From contig JAQXTH010000035.1 of NCBI GenBank assembly GCA_029219385.1, positions 1 through 63,395 on the forward strand: DNA of 63,395 nt, in the 5' to 3' direction. Both the position numbers and the translations under genes were made by a program. Below are positions 17,654-26,704 of this stretch, piece after piece; the stretch's first letter is position 1, and each line of letters opens with the position of its first letter. The notes beneath the pieces are model-generated. The model had not been told where the DNA came from, made no database searches, and saw only the letters and a list, made by a program, of their open reading frames with translations. The stretch comes from Prevotellaceae bacterium (GTDB taxonomy: Bacteria > Bacteroidota > Bacteroidia > Bacteroidales > Bacteroidaceae).

Positions 17654-19921
17654 ATGGACACATTATTTATTATTATCGTCGCCACCTTGATTTTGCTGGC
17701 GATTTGCGACCTCTCGGTGGGAGTGAGCAACGATGCCGTAAACTTCATGAACTCGGCCATAGGCAGCAAGGCCGCACGCTTTCGCACCATCATCACAGTG
17801 GCCTCGGTGGGCATCTTTGCGGGCGCAGCCATATCAAACGGAATGATGGACATTGCACGCCACGGCATATTCACGCCCACTTATTTCTCGTTCTACGACG
17901 TGTTGTGCCTATTTGTGGCAGTGATGATCACCGACGTGATATTGCTCGACGTTTTCAACTCGCTCGGCCTACCCACGTCAACAACAGTGTCAATGGTTTT
18001 TGAATTGCTCGGCGGAGCCTTTGCCATAGCCATAATAAAGATTTCAAGCGGACTGACCGATGCCAATGGCATACCACTCGACTTTGGCGACCTGCTCAAC
18101 ACCGAGAAAGCCCTCAGCGTCATTATCGGCATATTCCTGAGCGTGGCAATAGCCTTTGTGCTTGGTTCGCTCATTCAATGGGTGGCACGCATGGTCTTTT
18201 CTTTCACCTACAAAAAACGCTCCACCATACGCACAATCATATTTGGAGCAGTGGCAGCCACCGCAATCATCTGGTTTCTTCTCATCAACGGACTGAAACA
18301 CTCGGCTTTCATGACCGATGACCTCAAAAGCCTTATCTCACAAAACACATGGATTATCCTCGGAGTATGCTTGGCATTCTTCTCCATTGTGATGAGCACA
18401 TTGCATTTCCTCAAAGTCAATGTTCTTAAAATAGTGGTGTTGATGGGCACTTTCTCGCTCGCCATGGCCTTTGCCGGCAACGACCTTGTAAACTTTATCG
18501 GTGTGCCACTCACCGGTCTGGAGTCTCTCATCGACTATACCTCCCACGGCAACGGCAACCCCTCCGAGTTTATGATGACATCACTCAACGAGAGTGCGCA
18601 GACACCTCTGCTCTATCTCATATTGGCAGGCATAATAATGGTGGTCAGCCTAATATTCTCGCGCAAGTCGCGCAACGTCACCAAGACCGAAGTGGGACTG
18701 TCTGCCCACTCTGAGGGCGACGAGATGTTTGGCTCATCGGCAGCCGCACGCGTATTGGTGCGCATGGCCACCAACACATCAAAGACAATCACACGCTTTG
18801 TTCCCCTCAATATACGCAATTGGGTGAACCACCGCTTTGTGCGCAATGAAAGCGACATAGAGAGCGGTGCGGCCTACGACCTCGTCAGAGCCGCCGTCAA
18901 TCTCGTAGTGGCAGGCTTGCTCGTTGCCTTCGGCACCAGCCACAAGTTGCCCCTTTCCACAACCTATGTCACCTTTATGGTGGCCATGGGAGCATCGCTG
19001 GCCGACCGTGCCTGGAGCCGCGAGAGTGCCGTCTACCGCATCACCGGCGTGTTGAGCGTAATCGGTGGTTGGTTCATCACGGCCGGAGCAGCCTTCACCG
19101 TGTGCTTCCTGCTCACCAACGCCATGTATTTCGGTGGCTACATAGCAATGGGCCTGCTGATAGCCATAGGAGTAGTGGTAGTGGTGATGAGCAACCGTCA
19201 ATTCTCGCGCAAGAAAAATGCCACACCCTCCGACCTCACATTCTCCAAAATACTTCAATCCTACGATAAAAATGAAGTATGGCAACTGCTTGGCACCCAT
19301 GTGAGAGAGAGTGCAACCCACGGACTGAAATTCTCCACCAACATCTATCGACAAATCACCGATGGGTTCTTCAACAACGACTACCGCGAATTGCGCCGCA
19401 GCGTCAACAAACTGCGCGATGAACGAGCCTACCTCAAACTCATGCGTCGCCGCGAGATAATCGCCTTCCGTCGACTCGACCCCGTGATGGCCGTTGAGCG
19501 CAACACATGGTATTTCCTCCAAAACAACTCGCTCATGCAAGTGCTCTACTGTCTCAAACGCACCTGCGACCCATGTCTCGAACACGTGAGCAACAGTTTC
19601 ACACCCATACCGGCCGACATCTGCGACCAGTTCATCAACATACGCGAACACATCTTGCAACTGCTCGAAGACACCCTCCAACTCATTCAGTCGGAACTTG
19701 TCGACGGCCCCTTTGAAGCACGCGCCGAGCAACTCCGTCAACAGGGCGACAACCTCCAACTCAAATTGGGTGCCTTCCGCAAAACACTGCTCGACCGTAT
19801 GCAAAACAAGCAAAGCAAGATCGACACCCTCCTCGTATCGCTCAACATCGTGCAAGAGAGTCAGCAACTCATCAGTAGCACCCGTCACCTCCTCAGAGGT
19901 ATGAGCCGTCTACTTGCATAA
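17654..19921 (+). CDS. PiT-family phosphate transporter with PhoU-like C-terminal domain
   Basis: 755-residue inner-membrane symporter for inorganic phosphate. The two PiT signature halves are visible: GVSNDAVNFMNSAIGSKA with FNSLGLPTSTTVS at the N terminus, and AFGTSHKLPLSTTYVTFMVAMG in the second half, with about ten membrane helices and a long central loop. From about residue 515 the protein is soluble, helical and charged ('LRRSVNKLRDERAYLKLMRR', 'LLEDTLQLIQSEL'), resembling PhoU/DUF47 bundles, so regulator and carrier are fused. It lies directly downstream of the PhoBR-like operon and carries its own Pho-box-like site. Ends at a strong terminator. Confidence 0.92.
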   Translation: MDTLFIIIVATLILLAICDLSVGVSNDAVNFMNSAIGSKAARFRTIITVASVGIFAGAAISNGMMDIARHGIFTPTYFSFYDVLCLFVAVMITDVILLDVFNSLGLPTSTTVSMVFELLGGAFAIAIIKISSGLTDANGIPLDFGDLLNTEKALSVIIGIFLSVAIAFVLGSLIQWVARMVFSFTYKKRSTIRTIIFGAVAATAIIWFLLINGLKHSAFMTDDLKSLISQNTWIILGVCLAFFSIVMSTLHFLKVNVLKIVVLMGTFSLAMAFAGNDLVNFIGVPLTGLESLIDYTSHGNGNPSEFMMTSLNESAQTPLLYLILAGIIMVVSLIFSRKSRNVTKTEVGLSAHSEGDEMFGSSAAARVLVRMATNTSKTITRFVPLNIRNWVNHRFVRNESDIESGAAYDLVRAAVNLVVAGLLVAFGTSHKLPLSTTYVTFMVAMGASLADRAWSRESAVYRITGVLSVIGGWFITAGAAFTVCFLLTNAMYFGGYIAMGLLIAIGVVVVVMSNRQFSRKKNATPSDLTFSKILQSYDKNEVWQLLGTHVRESATHGLKFSTNIYRQITDGFFNNDYRELRRSVNKLRDERAYLKLMRRREIIAFRRLDPVMAVERNTWYFLQNNSLMQVLYCLKRTCDPCLEHVSNSFTPIPADICDQFINIREHILQLLEDTLQLIQSELVDGPFEARAEQLRQQGDNLQLKLGAFRKTLLDRMQNKQSKIDTLLVSLNIVQESQQLISSTRHLLRGMSRLLA

Positions 19922-19961
19922 AACTCTCCACGCAATAATTTCAGACATAACAACACACCTC

Positions 19962-20006
19962 CAAGGGTATGCCACACAATCATTTGAGGCATACCCTTGT
20001 TTTTTG
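19962..20006 (+). terminator. PiT gene terminator
   Basis: 12-bp stem CAAGGGTATGCC/GGCATACCCTTG followed by a run of T. Confidence 0.92.
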
Positions 20007-20182
20007 TTTATGCCCTGCCACCAATTTCAACTCGCGCAGTTCCCCTCAAGCAACCTTAAAAGATATGCCCCCACACTTTGCAACCTCTATTACTCTCACG
20101 GAATTTAACAAAGGCAACTTCAAAAAAAACTCTGTTATTAAAAAATACATATAAAAATTTCTTACATTTCTTAAAATTATAT
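20007..20182. other. AT-rich intergenic DNA
   Basis: I see no gene, repeat or structured element in these 176 bp. Composition drops sharply in GC toward the promoter at 20183. Confidence 0.5.
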
Positions 20183-20190
20183 TAACTTTG
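20183..20190 (+). promoter_or_regulatory. -7 box of a non-coding unit
   Basis: TAACTTTG followed by no long ORF. It starts the unit described at 20197-20611. Confidence 0.55.
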
Positions 20191-20196
20191 CATTGA

Positions 20197-20611
20197 CTTC
20201 TGAAACTATCCGAAAAAGGCCTTTATGTCGACAACACCTTGGATAGACCACGCCGAGCAAGACGATGCAGAGTAGTCTGCGAGTTTTGTGGCAGGGAAAA
20301 AGGAAGTCACTATTTTTGGGAAAAGCGTTTATTGTGCGCTTTGTTTCATGACACTCTGAAATCTGGCAGTTTCAATCCGGTCACGTTACAAGGCAACGAT
20401 AGATGCTCATGGGATGACTTTATAAATTATCATCTCCTTTCTGTATAACTATATACGATGTATATAAGGTATAGCGAAAGAGAGAAAGATATATATTTAT
20501 ATGAATTCATCGGCGTGGGTTTCTGTGCGTTGCTCGTTCTTGACCGGATGGGCAAATGCCAGAGCCTCAGAGTGTGGAGCGAGTGACCGATAAGACTCTC
20601 CACGCTTTTTT
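20197..20611 (+). ncRNA. candidate non-coding RNA or long regulatory leader
   Basis: About 415 nt between a promoter box and an intrinsic terminator with no convincing protein. A 16-codon ATG frame (20225-20275) is present near the 5' end. CTATCC/GGATAG (about 20208 and 20240) and GCGTGG/CCACGC (20513-20518 and 20600-20605) can pair. The second pairing competes with the terminator stem, an arrangement seen in attenuators. No tmRNA, RNase P or SRP signature was found. It could be an independent RNA or the leader of the lipoprotein gene at 20697, which has no -7 box of its own. Confidence 0.4.
20572..20611 (+). terminator. intrinsic terminator before lipoprotein gene
   Basis: GTGTGGAG/CTCCACGC (8 bp with one wobble) and a T6 tail. 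The right arm can alternatively pair with GCGTGG at 20513. Confidence 0.7.
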
Positions 20612-20696
20612 CGTTAATAGTCCACCCAACAAAACTTCAAAATCTTATTAACGCCAAAACTCGGAGGGTTGATAGGCACACAAAAACATTATTATC

Positions 20697-21833
20697 ATGG
20701 ATAAATATAAATACAAACTATTGTGCATTTTAATGGTGCTGACAATTAGTCTTTCAAGTTTCACTTGCAGTGATGACAATGAGGATAATGATACCGAACA
20801 AGGAGATAACAATGGGGGTAACAATAACGACAATGATGACAACAACAATGGTGATAAAGACGATGACAATGATGACAACAACATCGTAAAATCCGACATC
20901 TATTATCCTCTATTTAACGAATGTCATATGTTATTGACTGAAGCAAACATAACGGGGCATTATGGTGAAGAACAAAATAAATACGATTACGACGTCCGAA
21001 TCAGACCATATAGATGTACACAAGTAGAAGATTATAATTACGAATCTGAAGAATTCTACATTGACTACAACAAAAGAAAAATGAATTGGGATGGTTGGGA
21101 CAATTTAGACATTTCGTTCAATAGTAAAGGTTATATCACCAAAATTAACGGTTCATGGAACGTAACTGAAGATGGTGATAAATATTATGGTTACGTACAA
21201 TTTTCATTTAATTATGACGGCGAAGGACATATGCTGTCTGCAAATGGCAAATGGTCAGAAAATGAAGATTCTAAATATGGTAATTATGTCGAAAATTGCG
21301 AAGCAACAACTTCTTTCGTATGGAAGAACGGTAATATGATTTCTTCAAACCACAATGGCATATATTACGAAACAAATAAAAGTAAGCCGACTGAAAAATA
21401 TCAAGAAACGCAAAACGTTACTTACGGAACTGAAAAAAACACATATAAACAACAATTTTGTTTATTAGAAGAACCTCTTGCGTATGTAGGTTTATTTGGA
21501 CTCGGAACTAACAATTTACCAAACAAAATTATTATAGACGGAACATCAAAAGAAGACAATTTTGAAGATAAGGAACACTATGTGTTGAAAGCAAGTTTCT
21601 CCAAAGGTTTTGAGGGTCAGATCTACAGAGAATCCTGGGAAACGGAAGAAGGAGATGTGTATCTTGAAGCCGAATACACTTATAGTAACATAAACATTAA
21701 TCTTCTAAAATCCAACATCACAGAACCCATTTTCTCCACAGAGTCTTCCATCGAAAAGACCAAGCGCATTGTCGAGAGACTGAAGAAACTGAGCTTTGCG
21801 CCGAGAAAGAGAAACACTACTAAAAACAACTGA
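20697..21833 (+). CDS. Asp/Asn-rich secreted lipoprotein, possibly DUF4595-like
   Basis: 378-residue lipoprotein. The signal peptide ends SSFTC (Cys24). Residues about 25-63 are almost only Asp, Asn, Gly and Glu, a flexible acidic spacer. The body is rich in Tyr, Trp and Asn, with beta-strand-like repeats such as ITKINGSWNVTEDGDKYYG and FVWKNGNMISSNHNG, the kind of 'Y..G.I..I' pattern seen in Bacteroidales DUF4595 lipoproteins. I am not sure of the family. GC is clearly lower than in the surrounding core genes until the last 40 codons. The gene has no promoter box of its own and lies 85 bp after a terminator. Likely surface or periplasmic; function unknown. Confidence 0.7.
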   Translation: MDKYKYKLLCILMVLTISLSSFTCSDDNEDNDTEQGDNNGGNNNDNDDNNNGDKDDDNDDNNIVKSDIYYPLFNECHMLLTEANITGHYGEEQNKYDYDVRIRPYRCTQVEDYNYESEEFYIDYNKRKMNWDGWDNLDISFNSKGYITKINGSWNVTEDGDKYYGYVQFSFNYDGEGHMLSANGKWSENEDSKYGNYVENCEATTSFVWKNGNMISSNHNGIYYETNKSKPTEKYQETQNVTYGTEKNTYKQQFCLLEEPLAYVGLFGLGTNNLPNKIIIDGTSKEDNFEDKEHYVLKASFSKGFEGQIYRESWETEEGDVYLEAEYTYSNININLLKSNITEPIFSTESSIEKTKRIVERLKKLSFAPRKRNTTKNN

Positions 21834-22041
21834 TAATAAAGTTATACAAGCTTTTTGGCATCTTAACACTGTAGCATTAAGCATTTCGCTCACTGCTTGC
21901 AGCATATCTGAGAAAGAACTCCAATAAGCTACAATAACTACTCTATCATCAGCACCTCCGCATTTATCGGTCCCAACAACGTGAGATATGAAAAAGTAGA
22001 TCTCTCTTTATAGTAAGAATACACTTTCTCTCTACCCCATG

Positions 22042-22082
22042 TGTCCCGAATAGTTCTTTCACAAACTGTTCGGGACATTTTT
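22042..22082 (+). terminator. intrinsic terminator
   Basis: 13-bp stem TGTCCCGAATAGT with its complement (one wobble), 10-nt loop and TTTTTG tail. It lies 208 bp past the lipoprotein stop and just before the convergent AbiEii stop. Confidence 0.8.
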
Positions 22083-22112
22083 GTGTTGTAAGATGATGTG
22101 TGTTGTTATCAA

Positions 22113-23255
22113 CTATAACAATGTATCAGTGAGTGACCAGTAAAAGAAAGCCTCCGGATTGCTCATCTTCAACTTGTTCAGTTTTGTAGTCAGTCCGTTG
22201 GCCTTTGGTCTTCTTCCTTCTTGCAAGGCATAGTCCGAGCAAGTTCGACTCTGCTCTTGCTTCGTGCGTCGGTTACCTATAATCATGTCTGATACCGACA
22301 AGGGATTGCCATCGTAGTGTCTGACCTCATGGATGCCTTTTTCTAACAGGGTTGCGAGATAGGCCGCCTTGGCTGCGTCTACGATAGCATCCTCTATCTT
22401 ATAGTTCTGCCGGTACATGAACGGACGAATGCTTATGATGCCTTTCTGGAGCAAGGTGAATTTCTCCTTATCAACAAATCCTCTTGTGGAGATATTCAGG
22501 GCCGTCTGCCTGATGTCTTCATAGATGAGAGACATATCACTCGTGGACAGCCCCCTATAGCCAAGCTCTACAGGTGCAATCTTTGAGAATGCAGCTTCTG
22601 TGATGGTGAGATTATCCACACGATCGAAAAGTCTTCCTACGTCATACAATTGCTTAATGATTTCAAGGGTCGCCAGTTTGTCGTTCTTGTAATAGGGAAT
22701 ACCTGTGGTCTCAGGTGCAAAGGCGGTCAGTTTGTCACCAAGGATGTCGCCGATGGACGGGACATTGACCAATGGGCATTCTCCAATAACTTCTATCAAC
22801 TCACTCTGGATTGGCACACGCTCCACCTGTTGATAATGACAGTCCTCATACAGTACGTCCAGCAAAATGTAAGATGTCCTATCCATATCTGCCTTGAATG
22901 CCACCTGATAGAAAAACTTGGAATGACTTTTGGGCACATCCTTCCCAGCCTGTTTCCGTTCCACAAGTTTATAATCAATAAATCCGCAATCCGCATACGA
23001 GGCAAGGTATTGCTCGATGTCTGTACCCGGTGGACACATGATGTCGATGTCTATCGACAAACGGTGGGGAGTGTCATGTAGCAGAAGCATCAGGCATGAG
23101 CCTCCCTTGAAGTGGAACGGACATCCTGAACGGGAAAGCATATCCAGCAGGGAAAGCGCACGGATGACTTTCTCAATGAGGTTGGTGTCTGAATAGTTCA
23201 GTTCCTTGGCTTTTGCCTCTATCCACTCGGTGGTAAAACATTTGTTGTCAATCAT
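22113..23255 (-). CDS. abiEii: AbiEii-family nucleotidyltransferase toxin
   Basis: 380-residue toxin of a type IV toxin-antitoxin/abortive-infection module. Members are nucleotidyltransferases that inactivate cell targets such as tRNA acceptor ends. The fold motif is visible: KGGSCLMLLL (Gly51-Gly52-Ser53), LSIDIDIM (Asp69 and Asp71, metal ligands), LLDVLYED and GDILGDKL further along. The C-terminal 90 residues extend beyond the core of about 290 usual for AbiEii and are basic. Its ATG overlaps the antitoxin stop as ATGA (23252-23255). The active-site residues are intact, so it looks functional. Confidence 0.87.
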   Translation of the reverse strand: MIDNKCFTTEWIEAKAKELNYSDTNLIEKVIRALSLLDMLSRSGCPFHFKGGSCLMLLLHDTPHRLSIDIDIMCPPGTDIEQYLASYADCGFIDYKLVERKQAGKDVPKSHSKFFYQVAFKADMDRTSYILLDVLYEDCHYQQVERVPIQSELIEVIGECPLVNVPSIGDILGDKLTAFAPETTGIPYYKNDKLATLEIIKQLYDVGRLFDRVDNLTITEAAFSKIAPVELGYRGLSTSDMSLIYEDIRQTALNISTRGFVDKEKFTLLQKGIISIRPFMYRQNYKIEDAIVDAAKAAYLATLLEKGIHEVRHYDGNPLSVSDMIIGNRRTKQEQSRTCSDYALQEGRRPKANGLTTKLNKLKMSNPEAFFYWSLTDTLL

Positions 23256-23953
23256 GATTTCTCTTCGATTTTCAATCCGCGCCTTTTCGCATAGCGTCTC
23301 AGACGGGTTGTATTAATAATATAAAGTTCCTTGGCATTGTCCATCATCCGCTCTGCCTCCGCACCATGCAGGTAGGAGAAGTCTGCATCCTTGCTTATGT
23401 CCACCAGCAGTTTCTCCAAGGTGGGTACAGAAACTCCTTCCATTGTCTGCAAGGGAGCCTCGGTAACAAGTGGCTTGACGATTATGCCTCCTTTTTCAAG
23501 ACTAATGTAGCGATAGACCATATCCGCGTCAGGCATCAGCCACACTCCCTTACCGGTATGTTCCTTGATATACTCAAATATGCTCTCCATTGCCTGACGA
23601 TCTGTCTCCACGTATGTCATGTTGTTGCCTGACAGATGATGCTGCAGGGGCGCAATACTCTTGCCATTGTATATACATAAGGGAGCAAAAGGGAAACGTT
23701 CTTTCAGGTTCCTCGCCAAGTCCTGCTCCTCCGGTGTAAGTTCAACAGTGAATAGGTTCTTGTGTCCTGCCGAAGCATACACACCTCGTGCTATGCGGAC
23801 AAGTTCTCCCCCATCCACCATCCTTGAAAGCATACAGTTCATGGTGCTGCGGGTTGTCAGGCCCATTGCCGACAGCCACCCCCAGAGGTCATCCAAAGAG
23901 AACGAGTCCTTCTTTGTTGAGTATTGCAGTATAAGATTCTTGTATGTGTCCAT
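23252..23953 (-). CDS. abiEi: AbiEi-like antitoxin / transcriptional repressor
   Basis: 233-residue partner of AbiEii. The N-terminal winged helix (about 1-70: 'SLDDLWGWLSAMGLTTRS', MLSRMVDGGELVRIARGVY) matches the DNA-binding antitoxin domain. The rest ('NGKSIAPLQHHLSGNN', 'KPLVTEAPLQTMEGVSVPT') matches AbiEi C-terminal regions. In studied systems the antitoxin represses its own operon and counters the toxin without binding it. I start at the ATG ending at 23953; the frame extends 19 codons upstream through the promoter and operator. First gene of the operon. Confidence 0.82.
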   Translation of the reverse strand: MDTYKNLILQYSTKKDSFSLDDLWGWLSAMGLTTRSTMNCMLSRMVDGGELVRIARGVYASAGHKNLFTVELTPEEQDLARNLKERFPFAPLCIYNGKSIAPLQHHLSGNNMTYVETDRQAMESIFEYIKEHTGKGVWLMPDADMVYRYISLEKGGIIVKPLVTEAPLQTMEGVSVPTLEKLLVDISKDADFSYLHGAEAERMMDNAKELYIINTTRLRRYAKRRGLKIEEKS

Positions 23954-23980
23954 CTTGTTTTTAAAGTACAATTTTGACCA

Positions 23981-23988
23981 CAAAGGTA
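23981..23988 (-). promoter_or_regulatory. -7 box for abiE operon
   Basis: TACCTTTG on the minus strand, 27 bp before the antitoxin ATG and touching the inverted repeat just upstream. Confidence 0.65.
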
Positions 23989-23989
23989 A

Positions 23990-24030
23990 TATAAAAACGG
24001 CAGTAATCAAAGTCTATTGCCATTTTTATA
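23990..24030. promoter_or_regulatory. abiE operator, inverted repeat
   Basis: TATAAAAACGGCA (23990-24002) and TGCCATTTTTATA (24018-24030) form a 13-bp inverted repeat with one mismatch and a 15-bp centre. It sits over the -10 to -50 region of the abiE promoter, the expected place for AbiEi autorepression. Confidence 0.7.
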
Positions 24031-24188
24031 CTAAAATAAAATCGCAAACTATCGAAGAAAGTGAGAATATGGCACATAAAGAATAGAATTATAACTCGCG
24101 AAGGTGGGCGAAAGGGAGGGCGGTTTTATAGATAGTATGTGGCTTGTGTGTGTCGCACATGGGCGTTGTGCCGTTTTTCGAGTTTTTA

Positions 24189-24220
24189 TTTGGTGTTTAG
24201 GCAAAAGAGAAGTAATTTTG
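24189..24220 (+). promoter_or_regulatory. argS promoter
   Basis: -33 TTTG (24189-24192), 20-bp spacer, -7 TAATTTTG (24213-24220). Full consensus. Confidence 0.8.
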
Positions 24221-24253
24221 CAAATTAAAACCATATTTATTATATAGAAAGTC

Positions 24254-26038
24254 ATGAATATTGAAGAAACTATACAGTCGGCGGTCGCAAAAGCCGTGGA
24301 GACCCTTTACGGCACAGCCATAGACCCCTCTTTGGCACAACCGCAAAAAACAAAAAAAGAATTTGAGGGACACTACACCGTTGTGGTGTTTCCTTTTCTG
24401 AAAATCTCACACAAAAAACCCGAAGACACGGCACAGGAGATTGGCCAATGGCTCGTATCCAACGAACCCGCCATAGAGAAATTCAACGTAATCAAAGGAT
24501 TTCTGAACCTTTCCGTTTCTCAATCATATTGGATTTCGCTGCTCAACAACATTGCCACCACCCCCGACTATGGCACAAAGAAAGCAACCGAACAGTCGCC
24601 CTTGGTGATGATTGAATATTCTTCGCCCAACACAAACAAGCCTCTCCACCTCGGCCATGTGCGCAACAACCTTTTGGGGTGGGCTGTGAGCCAAATACTC
24701 GAAGCAGCAGGCAACCGCGTGGTGAAGACCAACATAGTAAACGACCGCGGCATTCACATCTGCAAGTCAATGCTGGCATGGCAGAAATGGGGCAACGGCG
24801 AAACTCCCGAGACATCGGGCAAGAAAGGCGACCACCTCATAGGCGACTATTATGTGGCTTTTGACAAACACTATCGTGAGGAAATAAAAGACCTCGTGGC
24901 ACAGGGCATGGACGAAGAGACCGCCAAACACGAGGCACCGCTGATTAAAGAGGCCCACGATATGCTCGTGAAATGGGAGCAGGGCGACCCCGAGATACGC
25001 GTTCTTTGGCAAAAGATGAACAACTGGGTGTATGAAGGGTTTGACGAGACCTACAAGGCTCTCGGTGTTTCGTTTGACAAGATCTATTATGAGTCTGACA
25101 CATATCTCGTGGGCAAAGCCAAAGTGGAAGAGGGCTTGGCCAAGGGGCTCTTCTCTCGCCACGAAGACGGTTCCGTTTGGGCCGACCTGCGCAACGAGGG
25201 GCTCGATGAGAAACTCCTGTTGCGCTCAGACGGCACCTCTGTCTACATGACACAAGACATCGGCACCGCCAAATTGCGCTTCGACGACTATCCCATAGAC
25301 AAAATGGTATATGTTGTGGGCAATGAGCAAAACTACCACTTTCAGGTGTTGTCTATCCTGCTTGACAAACTTGGCTTTAAATGGGGCAAAGACCTTGTGC
25401 ACTTCTCATACGGCATGGTAGAACTGCCCAATGGCAAGATGAAGAGCCGCGAGGGAACCGTGGTGGATGCCGACGACCTCATCGAAGGCATGATTGCCAC
25501 TGCTCTCAAGACAAGCGAGGAAGCCGGCAAGTTTGACGACATGACCGATGAGGAGAAACAAGACATAGCACGAATTGTGGGGCTCGGAGCATTGAAATAT
25601 TTCCTACTCAAAGTCGATGCGCGCAAAAACATGCTCTTCAATCCCGAAGAGAGCATAGACTTCAACGGAAACACCGGACCATTCATTCAATACACCTACG
25701 CTCGCATTCGCTCGGTGTTGCGCAAAGCCGGTGACACCATGGCTGCACCTCTTGCCGCCACTACCGCGGTGAACGAAAAAGAGCAGCGTCTCATTCAGAT
25801 AATATCTCAATTCCCCGCCACCATACAGCAGGCTGCCCAAGACTTCAGTCCCAGCACTGTGGCCAACTATTGCTACAACCTCGTGAAGGAATACAACCAG
25901 TTCTATCACGACTACAGCATATTGGGCGAGCAGGATGCCGAGAAACGCCTCTTGCGCCTCACACTCTCGCGAGAAGTGGGCAAGGTGATAAAAACCGGCA
26001 TGGGAGTGCTTGGCATAGAGGTGCCTGAAAGAATGTAA
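24254..26038 (+). CDS. argS: arginyl-tRNA synthetase
   Basis: Charges tRNA-Arg; class I synthetase of 594 residues. The N-terminal Arg_S additional domain is followed by the HIGH motif in SSPNTNKPLHLGHVRNN. The second signature is NGKMKSREGTVVD, the KMSK-equivalent of ArgRS, which often deviates as here. The anticodon-binding DALR domain is at the C terminus ('YARIRSVLRKAG' onward to GMGVLGIEVPERM). First gene of a rightward group with RNase H and the exporter. Confidence 0.97.
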   Translation: MNIEETIQSAVAKAVETLYGTAIDPSLAQPQKTKKEFEGHYTVVVFPFLKISHKKPEDTAQEIGQWLVSNEPAIEKFNVIKGFLNLSVSQSYWISLLNNIATTPDYGTKKATEQSPLVMIEYSSPNTNKPLHLGHVRNNLLGWAVSQILEAAGNRVVKTNIVNDRGIHICKSMLAWQKWGNGETPETSGKKGDHLIGDYYVAFDKHYREEIKDLVAQGMDEETAKHEAPLIKEAHDMLVKWEQGDPEIRVLWQKMNNWVYEGFDETYKALGVSFDKIYYESDTYLVGKAKVEEGLAKGLFSRHEDGSVWADLRNEGLDEKLLLRSDGTSVYMTQDIGTAKLRFDDYPIDKMVYVVGNEQNYHFQVLSILLDKLGFKWGKDLVHFSYGMVELPNGKMKSREGTVVDADDLIEGMIATALKTSEEAGKFDDMTDEEKQDIARIVGLGALKYFLLKVDARKNMLFNPEESIDFNGNTGPFIQYTYARIRSVLRKAGDTMAAPLAATTAVNEKEQRLIQIISQFPATIQQAAQDFSPSTVANYCYNLVKEYNQFYHDYSILGEQDAEKRLLRLTLSREVGKVIKTGMGVLGIEVPERM

Positions 26039-26078
26039 GCCTCTCCCGTTTGGCTCAAAGACAAGAAGAGAATTACGG

Positions 26079-26696
26079 ATGGCGAAACCAAAACCCAAAT
26101 TCTACGTGGTGTGGAGCGGCAAGCAGCCGGGCATCTATCTCACCTGGGAAGAATGTCGGCAGCAGGTAATCGGTGTGAAGACCTCGCGCTACAAGGCTTT
26201 TGGTTCTATGGAGGAAGCACGCGAGGCATACGCCAACCCACCCGAAACAAGCGTCCGTAAATCCGCGCCCAAGAGTGAGCCGACCAAAGACTACATCGAA
26301 GATGCCTTTGCCGTAGATGCCGCCTGCAGTGGCAATCCCGGCATGATGGAATATCAGGGTGTCGACGTGATGAGCAAGATAAGGCTGTTTCATTTCGGTC
26401 CCATCTATGGCACAAACAACATCGGCGAATTTCTCGCCATAGTTCACGCTCTTGCCCTCCAGAAGCAACAAGGCACAAACCGACCCGTCTATAGCGACAG
26501 CCGCAATGCCCTGATGTGGATAAAGGCAAAAAAATGCAAGACTAAGCTGGAGCGCAACGACAAAACCGCCAAGGTCTATGAATTGATTGAACGCGCCGAG
26601 CGATGGCTGCAAAATAATAGATATGACGACATTCCCCTTTTAAAATGGCACACAGACCGCTGGGGCGAAATTCCCGCCGACTTTGGCCGTAAATAA
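26079..26696 (+). CDS. RNase H1 with viroplasmin-type N-terminal domain
   Basis: 205-residue ribonuclease H, which cuts RNA in RNA-DNA hybrids. The N-terminal 50 residues (KFYVVWSGKQPGIYLTWEEC to YKAFGSMEEA) are the viroplasmin/caulimovirus VI hybrid-binding domain. The RNase H domain carries Asp80 (AVDAACSGNPG), Glu117 (NIGEFLA), Asp140 (YSDSRNA) and Asp201 near the C-terminal end (IPADFGRK), a complete DEDD set. It starts 40 bp after argS and is followed 8 bp later by the ABC gene. Confidence 0.93.
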   Translation: MAKPKPKFYVVWSGKQPGIYLTWEECRQQVIGVKTSRYKAFGSMEEAREAYANPPETSVRKSAPKSEPTKDYIEDAFAVDAACSGNPGMMEYQGVDVMSKIRLFHFGPIYGTNNIGEFLAIVHALALQKQQGTNRPVYSDSRNALMWIKAKKCKTKLERNDKTAKVYELIERAERWLQNNRYDDIPLLKWHTDRWGEIPADFGRK

Positions 26697-26704
26697 CATT
26701 CCCT

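Noticed and set aside
20239-20448. 69-codon frame with CEFCGREKG on the plus strand
   Set aside because: It starts with TTG, has no homology I recognise and lies inside the candidate non-coding unit.
20197-20611. tmRNA, RNase P RNA or SRP RNA
   Set aside because: None of the hallmark sequences (tmRNA CCA end, RNase P GAGGAAAGUC, SRP tetraloop region) is present. 6S RNA could not be excluded or shown.
21841-21927. Short frame ending VALSISLTACSISEKELQ, with a lipobox-like LTAC
   Set aside because: No start codon is available in frame and only 28 codons remain. Probably chance or a remnant.
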